The translations under genes and the position numbers were made by a program. From the NCBI GenBank assembly GCA_002428325.1, contig DIVR01000065.1:169977-233976 (forward strand): DNA of 64,000 nucleotides. Reading direction: 5' to 3'. The notes under the pieces were generated by a model. That model was not told where the DNA came from, made no database searches, and was given only the letters and a program-made list of their open reading frames with translations. Every line of letters begins with the position of its first letter. Position 1 is the first letter of the stretch. The DNA comes from a bacterium UBP4_UBA6127. Its GTDB lineage: Bacteria; UBP4; UBA4092. Shown piece after piece: positions 8,195 through 17,382 of the stretch.

Positions 8195-9046
8195 TTAATC
8201 AATGAAGGGCATGGCCTGGCACCAGTACCCGGTTTTTTGAGAGAGCTGCATGGCAAAAGATTCAGCTTGAGTCACTGATTCGCAAATTCCAAAGATAGAA
8301 GAGCCGCTTCCGCTCATTAAGCTACCCAGGCAACCAAGGGATTGAATCTGGCTTTTAATGGACTCTAACTGGGGATAAAGGGAAAAAGAAGCCGTTTCCA
8401 ATCGGTTAAAAAGGCTGGATGAAATATCCTGAAGGTTGCCGATTTGGAGAGCTGCCTTCATTTTATCAACTTTTTGGAGAGGCCCTATGGGAAGCCTGTC
8501 AATCTCCTGATAGACTTTTTGGGTGCTGACAAAAAGATTTGGGTAAACCAGTACTATCCATCCGGAAGGGATTGGAAGGTTTTCCCTGAGGATTTCCCCT
8601 CGGCCCTCGGCATAAACAGTCCCCCCTCGGACACAGAAAGGAACATCCATCCCTAACTGGGTCCCTAAGGACTCCAGTTCTTCCGGAGAGGCTTTGAGTT
8701 CCCAGAGTTCATTTAGTCCTCGAAGAACGGTTGCCGCATCGGTGCTGCCCCCGCCTAATCCGGCTCCTATGGGGATTCTTTTTTCCAGGTGAATCGAGGC
8801 TCCCCGGGAGACCTTGAAAGTCTCTTTTAACAGGACGGCTGCCCGATAGACCAGATTTCCTGTATCTACCGGTAACTGGGAATCACTGCAGGCCAGGAGG
8901 ATTTCGCCTGAAGTAGGCTCAAAAGAAAGAGTGTCTGATAAACCGATGGATTGGAAAAGGGTCCATAACTCATGATACCCATCGGGTCGGACTCCCGGGA
9001 CTTCTAAAAATAAATTGATTTTGGCAAACGCTTCGAGTTTCAGCAT
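8195..9046 (-). CDS. ispE: 4-diphosphocytidyl-2-C-methyl-D-erythritol kinase
   Basis: GHMP kinase of the MEP isoprenoid pathway that phosphorylates CDP-methylerythritol at the 2-OH. The 283 residues start with AFAKINLFLEVPGVRPDGYH, which carries the catalytic Lys and the substrate-binding YH. The ATP loop PIGAGLGGGSTDAATVLRGL carries the catalytic Asp, and the third GHMP motif MSGSGSSIFGI lies near the C-terminus. It is downstream of the phosphohexomutase and the small basic ribosomal protein. ispD and ispF are 6-7 kb away in this window. Confidence 0.96.
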   Translation of the reverse strand: MLKLEAFAKINLFLEVPGVRPDGYHELWTLFQSIGLSDTLSFEPTSGEILLACSDSQLPVDTGNLVYRAAVLLKETFKVSRGASIHLEKRIPIGAGLGGGSTDAATVLRGLNELWELKASPEELESLGTQLGMDVPFCVRGGTVYAEGRGEILRENLPIPSGWIVLVYPNLFVSTQKVYQEIDRLPIGPLQKVDKMKAALQIGNLQDISSSLFNRLETASFSLYPQLESIKSQIQSLGCLGSLMSGSGSSIFGICESVTQAESFAMQLSQKTGYWCQAMPFID

Positions 9047-9166
9047 GTAAAAGATACCTAAGTTCTGTCAAATGAGAATAAACCGTATCCGGAGAGAAAA
9101 AGAAATATCCCTTTGAGGCCGTGGGACCGCCAAAGGGATAATAATTCAAATCTGTTCGAAAACAGA

Positions 9167-9262
9167 TTAACGTAGTTTCTTTTTGTGACGATCACGTTTA
9201 CGGCGTTTACGTAATTTATGTTTGGCCATTTTGGCCCGTTTACGCTTTTTTCCACAGGGCAT
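9167..9262 (-). CDS. AURKAIP1/COX24-domain small basic ribosomal protein
   Basis: A 31-residue protein, MPCGKKRKRAKMAKHKLRKR followed by RKRDRHKKKLR, made almost entirely of Lys, Arg and His. Its pattern matches the C-terminal COX24/AURKAIP1 domain, known in mitochondria as mS38 and in some bacteria as a free tiny 30S protein. It probably binds rRNA in the small subunit. The start is supported by a purine-rich GAGAGGGGGG stretch about 12 nt upstream. It sits 26 nt after the phosphohexomutase stop and 120 nt before ispE. The overlapping 65-residue reading frame in this interval has no protein-like features. Confidence 0.85.
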   Translation of the reverse strand: MPCGKKRKRAKMAKHKLRKRRKRDRHKKKLR

Positions 9263-9288
9263 GGATAACAACCCCCCTCTCTTTAAAT

Positions 9289-10707
9289 TTATAAACCTAA
9301 ATTTCGGAAATCAGTTAATAATGATTCCAGACGAGATTCTGAAAGGGTCTCAACATAACAGCGAAGCAAAGGTTCTGTCCCCGAAGGGCGAACCAGAGTA
9401 TAACTGCCGTCTTCCAGTTTCCATCCAATCCCGTCAACTTCTTTGTGTTCGATAATCTTGGAGCCTGCAAACTGTGTCTGGGGTTCACTGGAAAGCTTTT
9501 TCCAGAGGGCATCCTTCTTTTCAGGAGTCAGCCTGAGATCTACACGGCCTGTATAGAATTTACCATATTTTGCTTCCAGAGACATTAAAATCTGTGATAA
9601 AGGCTGGCCCTTGGCTGCAACCAGTTCCGCTGCCAACAGGCAGGCAATCAGTCCATCTTTCTCCGGGACATGCCCCATGATGCTCAGGCCGCCGCTTTCT
9701 TCTCCACCGATAATGACCGGTTCTTTTTCCATCCATTCACCGATATATTTAAAGCCAACCGGCGTTTCCCGGACGGTAATTCCATTTTTCTCGGCAATGG
9801 CATCAATAAAATGGGTGGTCGCCACAGTGCGGACAACAGACCCCTTCCATCCCCGGGTCTCCATCAGGTGAACCATTAACAGGGCTACCAGCTGATTGGG
9901 TGTAATATAGGTTCCATCTGAATCAATAATTCCAAATCGGTCGGCATCTCCATCGGTCGCTAGACCCAAATGGGCTCCCGTCTGTTTGACTCGGGAAATC
10001 AAATCTCCCAAATGCTCTTCATTGGGTTCAGGAATATCGTTGCCAAAGTAAGGGTCTCTATACCCATGGATTAATTCAACCTCAACCCCGGCATCTTGTA
10101 AGAGGACATCCAGATAATCCCGTCCGGTCCCGTAAAGGGTGTCGGCTACAACTTTCAACCGGGCTTTACGAATCAGTTCCATATCCAGTTTCCCCCTGAT
10201 TTCATCCAGATAACGGGGACGGATATCAATTATTTCAATCAGCCCTCTGGCCGTGGCTTCAGCGACTGGCATGGTGGCAGGAGTGGCATTATCAGCCAAT
10301 AATTTATTGGCAATGGATTCAATTCGGGAAGTTACTTCCGGGGTGGCAGGACCGCCCCAGGCCGGAGAAAACTTAATCCCATTATATTCTGGAGGATTAT
10401 GGCTGGCGGTCAGGTTGATTCCCCCGGCGGTTTGGCGATGACGAATCTCAGAAGCAATTGCCGGGGTGGGGGTATCTCGGATTGTTAGAAAAGATTTAAT
10501 GCCATTAGCTGCCAGAACTTCAGCCACTGCCTCGGCAAATCGTTCTGACATAAAACGGGTATCATAGCCAATTATCAGTCCTTTATCAGTCAGACCTGAT
10601 TCTTTGACATAATCAGCAATCGCCTGAGTGGCAATGCGGACATTGTTATATGTGAATTCATCGGAGACGATGGCCCGCCATCCGGATGTGCCAAATTTAA
10701 TATTCAT
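9289..10707 (-). CDS. Phosphoglucomutase/phosphomannomutase family protein
   Basis: Alpha-D-phosphohexomutase of 472 residues that interconverts hexose 1- and 6-phosphates for cell-envelope sugar nucleotides. Domain 1 has KFGTSGWRAIVSDEFTYNNV and the phosphoserine loop TASHNPPEYNGIKF. Domain 2 carries the Mg-binding ATDGDADRFG. Domain 3 has the sugar-binding GGEESGGLS, and domain 4 the phosphate-binding VRPSGTEPLLRCY. The family also contains phosphoglucosamine mutases, so the exact substrate is not fixed by sequence. Start: ATG at 10705-10707 with GGAAG upstream; a TTG codon immediately precedes it. Confidence 0.92.
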   Translation of the reverse strand: MNIKFGTSGWRAIVSDEFTYNNVRIATQAIADYVKESGLTDKGLIIGYDTRFMSERFAEAVAEVLAANGIKSFLTIRDTPTPAIASEIRHRQTAGGINLTASHNPPEYNGIKFSPAWGGPATPEVTSRIESIANKLLADNATPATMPVAEATARGLIEIIDIRPRYLDEIRGKLDMELIRKARLKVVADTLYGTGRDYLDVLLQDAGVEVELIHGYRDPYFGNDIPEPNEEHLGDLISRVKQTGAHLGLATDGDADRFGIIDSDGTYITPNQLVALLMVHLMETRGWKGSVVRTVATTHFIDAIAEKNGITVRETPVGFKYIGEWMEKEPVIIGGEESGGLSIMGHVPEKDGLIACLLAAELVAAKGQPLSQILMSLEAKYGKFYTGRVDLRLTPEKKDALWKKLSSEPQTQFAGSKIIEHKEVDGIGWKLEDGSYTLVRPSGTEPLLRCYVETLSESRLESLLTDFRNLGL

Positions 10708-10742
10708 CAATTCTTCCTTGAAAAAGCATAATTATACCATGG

Positions 10743-11876
10743 TTATGGGTTCCTGCCGGAATGGATGTTATCCCCCATAAGGAATTCCAGGAACTTGGAT
10801 TCATTCTCAGGTTGGGCCAGAATAGGCAGGCAAAACCAATCGAATGGCGATTTATCAATCAAGCCCTTTAATTTTAATCCATCCTTTTCTGTGGTGACCA
10901 GTCCTTTAACCTTCTTTTTTTGGCAAAGCTCTTCCATTTGGGCAATATCGGCAGAGGTGTACGTGTGATGGTCAGGGAAAATCATCATATCCGCAATGGT
11001 AATTGAAGCTGTTTCCAGAGTCTTTTTGAATCCATGTGGATTTCCAATTCCACAAAAAGCCAGTAGGGGATCAGTGCTTGCCGTCCAGGAATCAGAATTT
11101 GACTCTTTTAGAGCATATAAAGGCCCCGGTTGAAATATAAACCGAAAGACAGGACAGGTTATACCTGTTTTATTTAATAACCCTTCTATCTTTTGATAGG
11201 ATTGGCCCTTCTCACAGCGAGTCAATAGAATTGCGGAAGCCCTTTTCAGGGAACTTACCGGTTCTCGCAAGAGACCCCTGGGCAGTAAATACCCATATCC
11301 CAAGGGTTCGGTTACATCTAAAAGCACTAAATCCATATCCCGATGAAAACGGCGATGGGAAAACCCATCATCCATAATCAACACATCCGGCGAATCTGAT
11401 TTCAGGGCTGCCAAGGCGCTTTGGTATCGGTCAGAATGAATAAAAATAGGGGTGTTCTGCAGCATTTGGGCCAGTAGAGCCGGTTCATCCCCAATATGGG
11501 TCCAGCTTTGGGAACCCAATTCATTATATATAACCCTTAGCGGTTGGTGAGGGTTTTCTTCCATTGCGACCCTCTTATATCCTCTGGTCAGAATGGCTGC
11601 TTTTTTTCCTTTTTTTGAAAACTGTTCAGTGATGTAGCGGACTATGGGGGTCTTGCCGGTGCCTCCGGTGGTGAGATTGCCGACACATATGACAGGAATT
11701 TGAATCCGGCGGGTGGGCAATAATCCAATATCATAAATCCACCTGCGAATCAGGATGATCATCCCATAAAACAGGGAAATGCCCCATAGGATAATCTGAT
11801 ATACCCGATTAATGAACGAAGGGGATTTATCAGATATGATTCTGTTGTATCGATAATTAATTTTTTTTAGATTCAT
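10743..11876 (-). CDS. lpxK: Tetraacyldisaccharide 4'-kinase
   Basis: Inner-membrane-associated kinase that phosphorylates the lipid A disaccharide at the 4' position. The 377-residue form starts MNLKKINYRYNRIISDKSPS. It has an N-terminal membrane helix (ILWGISLFYGMIILIRRWIY), the Walker A VGNLTTGGTGKTPIVRYI, DGFSHRRFHRDMDLVLLD around the catalytic Asp-His region, and LAFCGIGNPHGFKKTLE further on. An upstream ATG at 11975 would overlap the preceding gene by 47 nt and add unrelated residues, so I prefer 11876. Its presence implies a lipid A-containing outer membrane. Confidence 0.93.
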   Translation of the reverse strand: MNLKKINYRYNRIISDKSPSFINRVYQIILWGISLFYGMIILIRRWIYDIGLLPTRRIQIPVICVGNLTTGGTGKTPIVRYITEQFSKKGKKAAILTRGYKRVAMEENPHQPLRVIYNELGSQSWTHIGDEPALLAQMLQNTPIFIHSDRYQSALAALKSDSPDVLIMDDGFSHRRFHRDMDLVLLDVTEPLGYGYLLPRGLLREPVSSLKRASAILLTRCEKGQSYQKIEGLLNKTGITCPVFRFIFQPGPLYALKESNSDSWTASTDPLLAFCGIGNPHGFKKTLETASITIADMMIFPDHHTYTSADIAQMEELCQKKKVKGLVTTEKDGLKLKGLIDKSPFDWFCLPILAQPENESKFLEFLMGDNIHSGRNP

Positions 11877-11928
11877 TATTTCTGGTTCTTCCGGAAGCTG
11901 ATTTGATTTCAGCTGGGGGCTAACCTGT

Positions 11929-13086
11929 TTATTGCATTCCCAAATTTTGACGGGCTGGACTATAGGTGGAATCAATAGTCAGAGACTGAATCCATGCTTT
12001 CCATGCTGCCGTTGTATCTCCACTGGCCCTGTAACAAAGGCCCATACCATTATATGCCTCGGCGGATTGAGGATACTCTTTTACGATTGTCTTAAATTCT
12101 AAAATGGCCTTATCAAAATCACCGCTGTTATAAATTTTCCAGGCATTCTTCATCCGGTTTTTATACTCTGGATTGGTAGAAAAAGAAGGTGTTGGTACCG
12201 GGGCGGGTGTGGTAGAAGCTACAAACCCAATCTTCTTCTGAGGTGCAGCCTGAGGCTTATGAAGAGGGGTTCCTTCCAGTTTGATATTGTCATAGAAAAC
12301 AAACCCGGATTTTACTTTTCCATTCGGGTCCGGCAACCCACCCATGTTAAAACCAGGATAAATTCTCATGCTTCTGGCATATTCGATATGTCCTATCGTA
12401 GATTTGTCGATACATAACATAATCGTTTCATCATCAGGGGTTACGGCAATATCAAAATGATGTTTTGGACGGTTAAGTTTTTCATCCGGCCAAGGCGGAA
12501 GATTAAAGGAACGATATTTCCCATCCCCTCGGGGGTCATAAGATAAATTGGGAATCTGATCTATCAGGCGAAGCCTGATATGGCCCAGGTTGACCAAATC
12601 AATAGGTCCTGAACCTGAAAAATCAAAGGATAAAACATAGGGCTTTTTATAATTAAATGATAAGGATGTCTTTGTCGCATAATACATTCGAGGCTCTTCT
12701 GTGGTGGGTGTAAATTCAAAACCCTCTGTTGGTTTTAAATCCTTACCGGCAAACAACCCCTTGCTTCTGGAGACTCGGTCCTGATATATTCCAATCCAAT
12801 TTCCTACCCATCCATCCAAAGAGGATTCTTCAAAGTCTTCCGTCCAAATGACTCCCTGAGGCAGGATTTCCTCAATTTCAGCAACGGGTTGGGTGGGCGA
12901 TATATTGGGAAGGGGAGCTGGTTTGTGAGGTAAAAAGGCTATTACTAGAAATATTAAGGATACACAGGTAAATAGTCCCCATACCCAGAAAACCCATTTT
13001 GGAAGACCACTTGGAGATAATGGGGTTTCTTGTGATGAAGCAGTCTCCTGAGTAACTGCCTTTTTATTTTTATGGGGATGTTTCAT
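11929..13086 (-). CDS. Membrane-anchored protein with lectin-like and TPR domains
   Basis: A 385-residue protein of unknown function. The first 28 residues or so are Lys/Gln/Ser-rich, followed by a transmembrane helix (WVFWVWGLFTCVSLIFLVIA, about 31-50). Residues about 80-275 look like a concanavalin/LamG-type beta-sandwich: WTEDFEESSLDGWVGNWIG, SLSFNYKKPYVLSFDFSG and SGFVFYDNIKLEGTPL are typical of such modules. After a Pro/Thr linker, two TPRs occupy about residues 315-385 (AWKIYNSGDFDKAILEFKTI, AEAYNGMGLCYRASGD). It lies 52 nt upstream of lpxK on the same strand and probably acts in the envelope. Confidence 0.75.
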   Translation of the reverse strand: MKHPHKNKKAVTQETASSQETPLSPSGLPKWVFWVWGLFTCVSLIFLVIAFLPHKPAPLPNISPTQPVAEIEEILPQGVIWTEDFEESSLDGWVGNWIGIYQDRVSRSKGLFAGKDLKPTEGFEFTPTTEEPRMYYATKTSLSFNYKKPYVLSFDFSGSGPIDLVNLGHIRLRLIDQIPNLSYDPRGDGKYRSFNLPPWPDEKLNRPKHHFDIAVTPDDETIMLCIDKSTIGHIEYARSMRIYPGFNMGGLPDPNGKVKSGFVFYDNIKLEGTPLHKPQAAPQKKIGFVASTTPAPVPTPSFSTNPEYKNRMKNAWKIYNSGDFDKAILEFKTIVKEYPQSAEAYNGMGLCYRASGDTTAAWKAWIQSLTIDSTYSPARQNLGMQ

Positions 13087-13161
13087 TATCTGTCCGGAAA
13101 TAAATTTTCCTTCAATGTAAATTGACTCTTTCCTTCTATCAGGGTAAGAACAAATCCCTTT

Positions 13162-14379
13162 TTAGTAGGAATCAGTATACCAGTATAACCATTCAGTTTT
13201 TGGTAAAGCTAAATCCATTTGGTTCATATCTATCAAAGATAAATCCTGAAACTTTACTTCTTCAAAGAAGAGGGGAAGTTCAGAGAATAATTTCCTGCCT
13301 AATACCCATTGGGTCAGAGCTGGATGATTCAGGGTTACCTGACAGGAAGAATCTCCATCTTTTACCTGGAATTTCCCATTTTGCTGAGTGATAAGAAAGG
13401 ACTCCTCAGGAGTCCTGATCTGGAAAGTTCCTTTCCAATCCCCGGCCGGTTTCCCTTGTAATAATTTAGTGAATATCATGCTGGGTTTAAGGAGCCGTAA
13501 CATCTGGCCATTGTTGTTTCGATAAGAAACCAGCCCTCCCATTCTTCTAAATGCCTCGGTCAGTGGATGATGGGTAAAGCACCCCGGCATTCTGATTTTT
13601 CCATTACAACCTTGTTGCCTGAATTCCTTTAACACTGAGAGCAGGAGTGTGTCCCATACTTTGGGGTCATCTTGATTCCCCCAGGCTTCCCTGATCCACG
13701 ACTGAGTACGGTCTTTGCTGTACCCTGCGCGTAAATATGCCAGCAGAGTTCCCTTTTGATCGAATGCTCCAAGAAAAATAAAATCCCTCAGAATATTCCA
13801 TTGTAGAGATTTCTCCCAATATGACTTGTCCCTGCATACAGGTCCTGTGTAACGGAGTGCCTTCTGGTCATAAAGACGGAATACTTTGGTTTGGTCTTTT
13901 TTCTCAATGGGTACAATTCTCAATTGGGGACTTTTAATTTTTACTGCTGTGTCAATATTAGATGTATCAATGAAGGTATCTTTCTGCGGCCAAATCTCGT
14001 ATCCATGTGGCCGATAAACATCATGGACCCCGGTATAGAGACCGGACATCTCCATCCCCTGGTTTTTTATGAATTGGATTACATCCTTAAAAAGCTTTTC
14101 ATTGATTCCCCGGTGCCGATATTCGGGCAAAGTCCCGACATTGGCAATTGCACCCAGGGAAACCGGAACCCCCCTGAGATATATTTTTTTCGTGAATATC
14201 TGGACAGAGGCTGCCAGGACATCATTTATAATCGCTAGTCTTGTATGTTCAGGTTTTCTGCCAGGATGAAGCTGGAATTGGGGGAGAAACAGGGATGAGG
14301 GAAAATTAAAAGATAGAACAACCTGTTCAAGGATTTTCTCTGATTCATTCTGATTTGCGCCTCGAATTTCTATATTCAT
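13162..14379 (-). CDS. Eis-like GNAT N-acetyltransferase
   Basis: A 405-residue protein with the two-GNAT plus SCP2-like layout of Eis-type acetyltransferases. The N-terminal GNAT half (about 1-150) carries GAIANVGTLPEYRHRGINEK, containing the acetyl-CoA R-x-x-G-x-[GN] loop, and GVHDVYRPHGYEIW, where an aromatic residue near the active site is usual. The C-terminal part (about 310-405: FQIRTPEESFLITQQNGKFQ, DGDSSCQVTLNHPALTQWVL) is SCP2-like. Characterised relatives acetylate aminoglycosides or protein lysines. The substrate here is unknown. Confidence 0.82.
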   Translation of the reverse strand: MNIEIRGANQNESEKILEQVVLSFNFPSSLFLPQFQLHPGRKPEHTRLAIINDVLAASVQIFTKKIYLRGVPVSLGAIANVGTLPEYRHRGINEKLFKDVIQFIKNQGMEMSGLYTGVHDVYRPHGYEIWPQKDTFIDTSNIDTAVKIKSPQLRIVPIEKKDQTKVFRLYDQKALRYTGPVCRDKSYWEKSLQWNILRDFIFLGAFDQKGTLLAYLRAGYSKDRTQSWIREAWGNQDDPKVWDTLLLSVLKEFRQQGCNGKIRMPGCFTHHPLTEAFRRMGGLVSYRNNNGQMLRLLKPSMIFTKLLQGKPAGDWKGTFQIRTPEESFLITQQNGKFQVKDGDSSCQVTLNHPALTQWVLGRKLFSELPLFFEEVKFQDLSLIDMNQMDLALPKTEWLYWYTDSY

Positions 14380-14415
14380 TCAACACGTCTCCATTGATAT
14401 TATGAATTCACATGT

Positions 14416-14979
14416 TTAAGGAAATTGGTTTATCCATTGGGTCTCTGGTTGTTTGCGTCGATGATTGCTGACTCTGGCCAGCACAAACAGAAAATCTGAT
14501 AATCGGTTCAGGTATTCCAGGATATGGGGATTAATCTGTTCCTGGTCCATGAGCGAGACAATGACCCTTTCAGTCCGTCGGCAAACACATCTGGCTAAAT
14601 GAAATCGGCTGGCAGCTTCAGAACCGCCAGGTAATATAAAATGCCTAAGCGGAGGAAGCTCCCGGCTGAATTGATCAATAGATTTTTCCAAGTTTAAAAC
14701 CTGTTCAGAGGCGACCCGGGGGACGGTTTTATGTTTATCAGATTTGATTTCAGTTTCGGGTGTTGCCAAGTCGCTGCCTAATTCGAAAAGCTCTTTTTGT
14801 ATTTGAATCAAGGCTTCTCTAATATCTTCTTCAGGCACAGCCGACCGAATAAGTCCCAACCAGGAACTCAATTCATCGATCATCCCATAAGCTTCAATAC
14901 GCAAATGGGATTTGGGAACCCTGGTTCCTGTAAAAAGTGAGGTTTGCCCCTTGTCGCCAGAACGTGTATATATCTTCAT
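14416..14979 (-). CDS. PduO-type cob(I)alamin adenosyltransferase
   Basis: ATP:cob(I)alamin adenosyltransferase of the PduO family, 187 residues, making adenosylcobalamin. The ATP-binding N-terminus KIYTRSGDKGQTSLFTGTRV, the segment AYGMIDELSSWLGL, the catalytic-site CRRTERVIVSL and the C-terminal LNRLSDFLFVLARVSNH are all present. It is downstream of ispF on the same strand (52-nt gap). No other cobalamin gene is in the window, so it more likely serves salvage than synthesis. Confidence 0.93.
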   Translation of the reverse strand: MKIYTRSGDKGQTSLFTGTRVPKSHLRIEAYGMIDELSSWLGLIRSAVPEEDIREALIQIQKELFELGSDLATPETEIKSDKHKTVPRVASEQVLNLEKSIDQFSRELPPLRHFILPGGSEAASRFHLARCVCRRTERVIVSLMDQEQINPHILEYLNRLSDFLFVLARVSNHRRKQPETQWINQFP

Positions 14980-15031
14980 GATTAATTTGAGGATAGGGAA
15001 TCCCGCCTAGACTGTCAAGGGTTTCCTGTCA

Positions 15032-15517
15032 TTAAGATGATTGAATAGATTCTATTAAGACTACTGATTGGACAGCAATCGCTTTAGCTTCTCCCAGGAC
15101 ACCCAGGTGTTTGGCAGTGGTTGCCTTTACATTAATCCTGTCAGGAGGAATCTCCAGTATCCGGGAAATGTTCTCTATCATGCCTGGAATGTGGGGAGTG
15201 ATTTTAGGTTTCTGGGCTATGATAGTGGAGTCTGTATTTATCACCTGATAGCCGGAATCTTTGAGAATCTTCATGGTTCTTTCCAAGAGAAGAACACTAG
15301 CAATTCCTATTACCTCAGGAGTGCCGACTCCAAAGACCCTGCCAATGTCCCCTTTTCCTGCCGCACCCAGAAGCGCATCGATCAGTGAATGGACCAGGAC
15401 ATCCGCATCCGAATCTCCATCCAGCCCCATCTCATAAGGAATCCGGACGCCACCCAGTATCAGAGGGCGTCCGGAAATAAAGGGATGCATATCAAAACCA
15501 AATCCGATTCGATTCAT
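15032..15517 (-). CDS. ispF: 2-C-methyl-D-erythritol 2,4-cyclodiphosphate synthase, divergent
   Basis: MEP-pathway enzyme forming the cyclic diphosphate, 161 residues. The zinc-ligand pattern is kept: FDMHP supplies Asp and His, DVLVHSLIDALLGAA the second His. GDIGRVF, STIIAQKPKITPHIPGM and NVKATT are also recognisable. Several otherwise conserved positions differ: GHSDGDV is DSDADV, the FPDTDP loop is FGVGTP, and TTTEKLGFTGRGEG is TTAKHLGVLGEAKA, which loses the Glu and Arg of that motif. It is 10 nt after ispD, which supports the assignment, but activity should not be assumed. Confidence 0.88.
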   Translation of the reverse strand: MNRIGFGFDMHPFISGRPLILGGVRIPYEMGLDGDSDADVLVHSLIDALLGAAGKGDIGRVFGVGTPEVIGIASVLLLERTMKILKDSGYQVINTDSTIIAQKPKITPHIPGMIENISRILEIPPDRINVKATTAKHLGVLGEAKAIAVQSVVLIESIQSS

Positions 15518-15527
15518 ATAGGTGGCC

Positions 15528-16229
15528 TTATTCTGCAGTCCGATTCTTTAAAATCAATTCAGCCATCATTAAATCTTCCGGAGTGGTGATTTTGATATTT
15601 AAAGGAGAACTTGGAATTATCTGGATGGACTTGCCATAACGTTCAACCAGACTGGCATCATCCGTAAATTGAATCTTGCCATCAAAAGCCCATTGATATG
15701 CCTCAATTAATGTGGGGTAACGGAAAACCTGAGGCGTCTGCACAGCCCAAAGGGCATCTCGGGGAATTGTTTTTTGCACCAAGAGGTCCTCATTGACTAA
15801 TTTAATGGTATCGGTAATTTTAGTTCCCACAATGGCTCCCTCAGTTTTATCGAGGGCATTATGGCATTGTTCAATCATCATTTCGGTCAGGAAAGGCCGG
15901 GCCGCATCCTGAATCAGGACTGATTCAGGTGCTTTATAAATGGCTTTCAATCCCTCTTTAACGGAATCTTGCCTTTCTCTGCCGCCTAAAACAACCTGAT
16001 CTACTTTTGAAAGCTTGGAATCAGGTATCAATTCATTTTCAAAGAAATCCACCAAATCTCGTGATGTGACGAGTATGATTCGGTCCACTAAGGTTGATTT
16101 CTGGAAAACCTCCAAACTATAAAGAACCAGTGGTTTCCCTCCTAAATCAACCATTATCTTGGGGGTTTCACTGCCGAATCGTTCACCTTTCCCGGCAGCC
16201 ACCACAATCGCTACGATTTTATCGCTCAT
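15528..16229 (-). CDS. ispD: 2-C-methyl-D-erythritol 4-phosphate cytidylyltransferase
   Basis: Couples MEP to CTP in isoprenoid synthesis, 233 residues. Key segments are intact: AIVVAAGKGERFGSETPK with catalytic Arg and Lys, GGRERQDSV, DAARPFLTE, ITDTIK, IPRDALWAVQTPQVFRYP, FTDDASLVE and NIKITTPEDLMMAE. I start it at ATG 16227-16229, where AGGA lies 8 nt upstream. An in-frame ATG at 16274 would extend 29 nt into the PIN-TRAM gene. The PIN-TRAM-ispD-ispF order matches the yacL-ispD-ispF cluster of Firmicutes. Confidence 0.95.
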   Translation of the reverse strand: MSDKIVAIVVAAGKGERFGSETPKIMVDLGGKPLVLYSLEVFQKSTLVDRIILVTSRDLVDFFENELIPDSKLSKVDQVVLGGRERQDSVKEGLKAIYKAPESVLIQDAARPFLTEMMIEQCHNALDKTEGAIVGTKITDTIKLVNEDLLVQKTIPRDALWAVQTPQVFRYPTLIEAYQWAFDGKIQFTDDASLVERYGKSIQIIPSSPLNIKITTPEDLMMAELILKNRTAE

Positions 16230-16245
16230 GAATGCCATCCTTTGG

Positions 16246-17250
16246 CTAGATTTCTTCGTCAGATACCCGGGCAAATATCATACGTCCGGCCGTGGTTTGC
16301 AGGACACTGGTAACCACTACTTCAACTTTTTGGTTCATATGATTTCGACCACTGTCCACCACAACCATTGTTCCATCATCAAGGTAACCAACCCCCTGGT
16401 TATATTCCTTACCCTCCCGGAGAATAAAGACTTTAAATTCTTCTCCTGGCAGGACCACTGGCCTGAGGGCATTGGCCAGATCATTAATATTCAGGACTTT
16501 GACTCCCTGGAGTTCAGCGACTTTATTCAGGTTGAAATCGTTGGTAACAATCGGGCTGGTCATAGCTTTAGCCAGCTCAATCAATTTAGAATCAACTGCA
16601 GGCACTGAAGGAAAATCGGTTTCAATGATTTCGACCGGATAATTGCTTTTCTGAAGTTTGTTTAGGATATCCAGTCCTCTCCGGCCCCGTTTACGCCTCA
16701 TCGGGTCTGATGAATCAGCAATATGCTGGAGTTCCAGAAGTACGAATCTGGGAATGACAAAAGCTCCGGTTACGAATCCGGTTTCAGCAATATCCGCAAT
16801 ACGTCCATCGATGATGACACTGGTATCCAGAATTTTATATTCACCCAAGGATGGGGATTTAGAAGCTTTCCCATAGGTCAAACCTGCATCTCCAAGCTGT
16901 AGTTGATCGGATTTGCTGATGCTGACCGCCATTCCAAGGTATCCAAGAATCAATGGTATTAGGACTTTGGATAAATCGGAATAATTAGATGGTAGAACAG
17001 ATTCAAATATATTGACTAATAATAACCCGGTAATCAGGCCAATAATCAACCCTATAATTCCCAAAAAAATAATTTTAAATCGAACCTTACGCATGGAGAT
17101 CTCTATTCCAATAATGGCAAGGGCAGCAATAAATCCCAATAACCCGCCAGCGATCGCCCCGCCGTAAGTCAATTTCCCTGAAGTAGATAACATATAGAAT
17201 GTGAATGTGCCGCACAGAATGGCGAAAATAGCACGTATTATATACAGCAT
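16246..17250 (-). CDS. Membrane PIN-TRAM protein (YacL-like)
   Basis: A 334-residue protein with four N-terminal membrane helices (about 2-22, 29-50, 58-80, 92-112) followed by a PIN nuclease-like domain. The PIN domain opens KILDTSVIIDGRIADIAETG with the first acidic residues and ends with IVTNDFNLNKVAEL. The C-terminal TRAM domain (GVGYLDDGTMVVVDSGRNHM, VEVVVTSVLQTTAGRMIFAR) is a predicted RNA-binding module. It is the YacL type found beside ispD and radA in Firmicutes. The substrate of this family is not established. Confidence 0.9.
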   Translation of the reverse strand: MLYIIRAIFAILCGTFTFYMLSTSGKLTYGGAIAGGLLGFIAALAIIGIEISMRKVRFKIIFLGIIGLIIGLITGLLLVNIFESVLPSNYSDLSKVLIPLILGYLGMAVSISKSDQLQLGDAGLTYGKASKSPSLGEYKILDTSVIIDGRIADIAETGFVTGAFVIPRFVLLELQHIADSSDPMRRKRGRRGLDILNKLQKSNYPVEIIETDFPSVPAVDSKLIELAKAMTSPIVTNDFNLNKVAELQGVKVLNINDLANALRPVVLPGEEFKVFILREGKEYNQGVGYLDDGTMVVVDSGRNHMNQKVEVVVTSVLQTTAGRMIFARVSDEEI

Positions 17251-17382
17251 AGCTTTAACAGCACCCCCTCTCTCGGTAGTTTTATTTATTAAGCAATCAG
17301 GCGGTGAAGAGATTCCCTCCTGGCCTGAATTAAAATATTAACCCTGATATGGATAAATACTATTATTAGTTATAAGGGTTGA

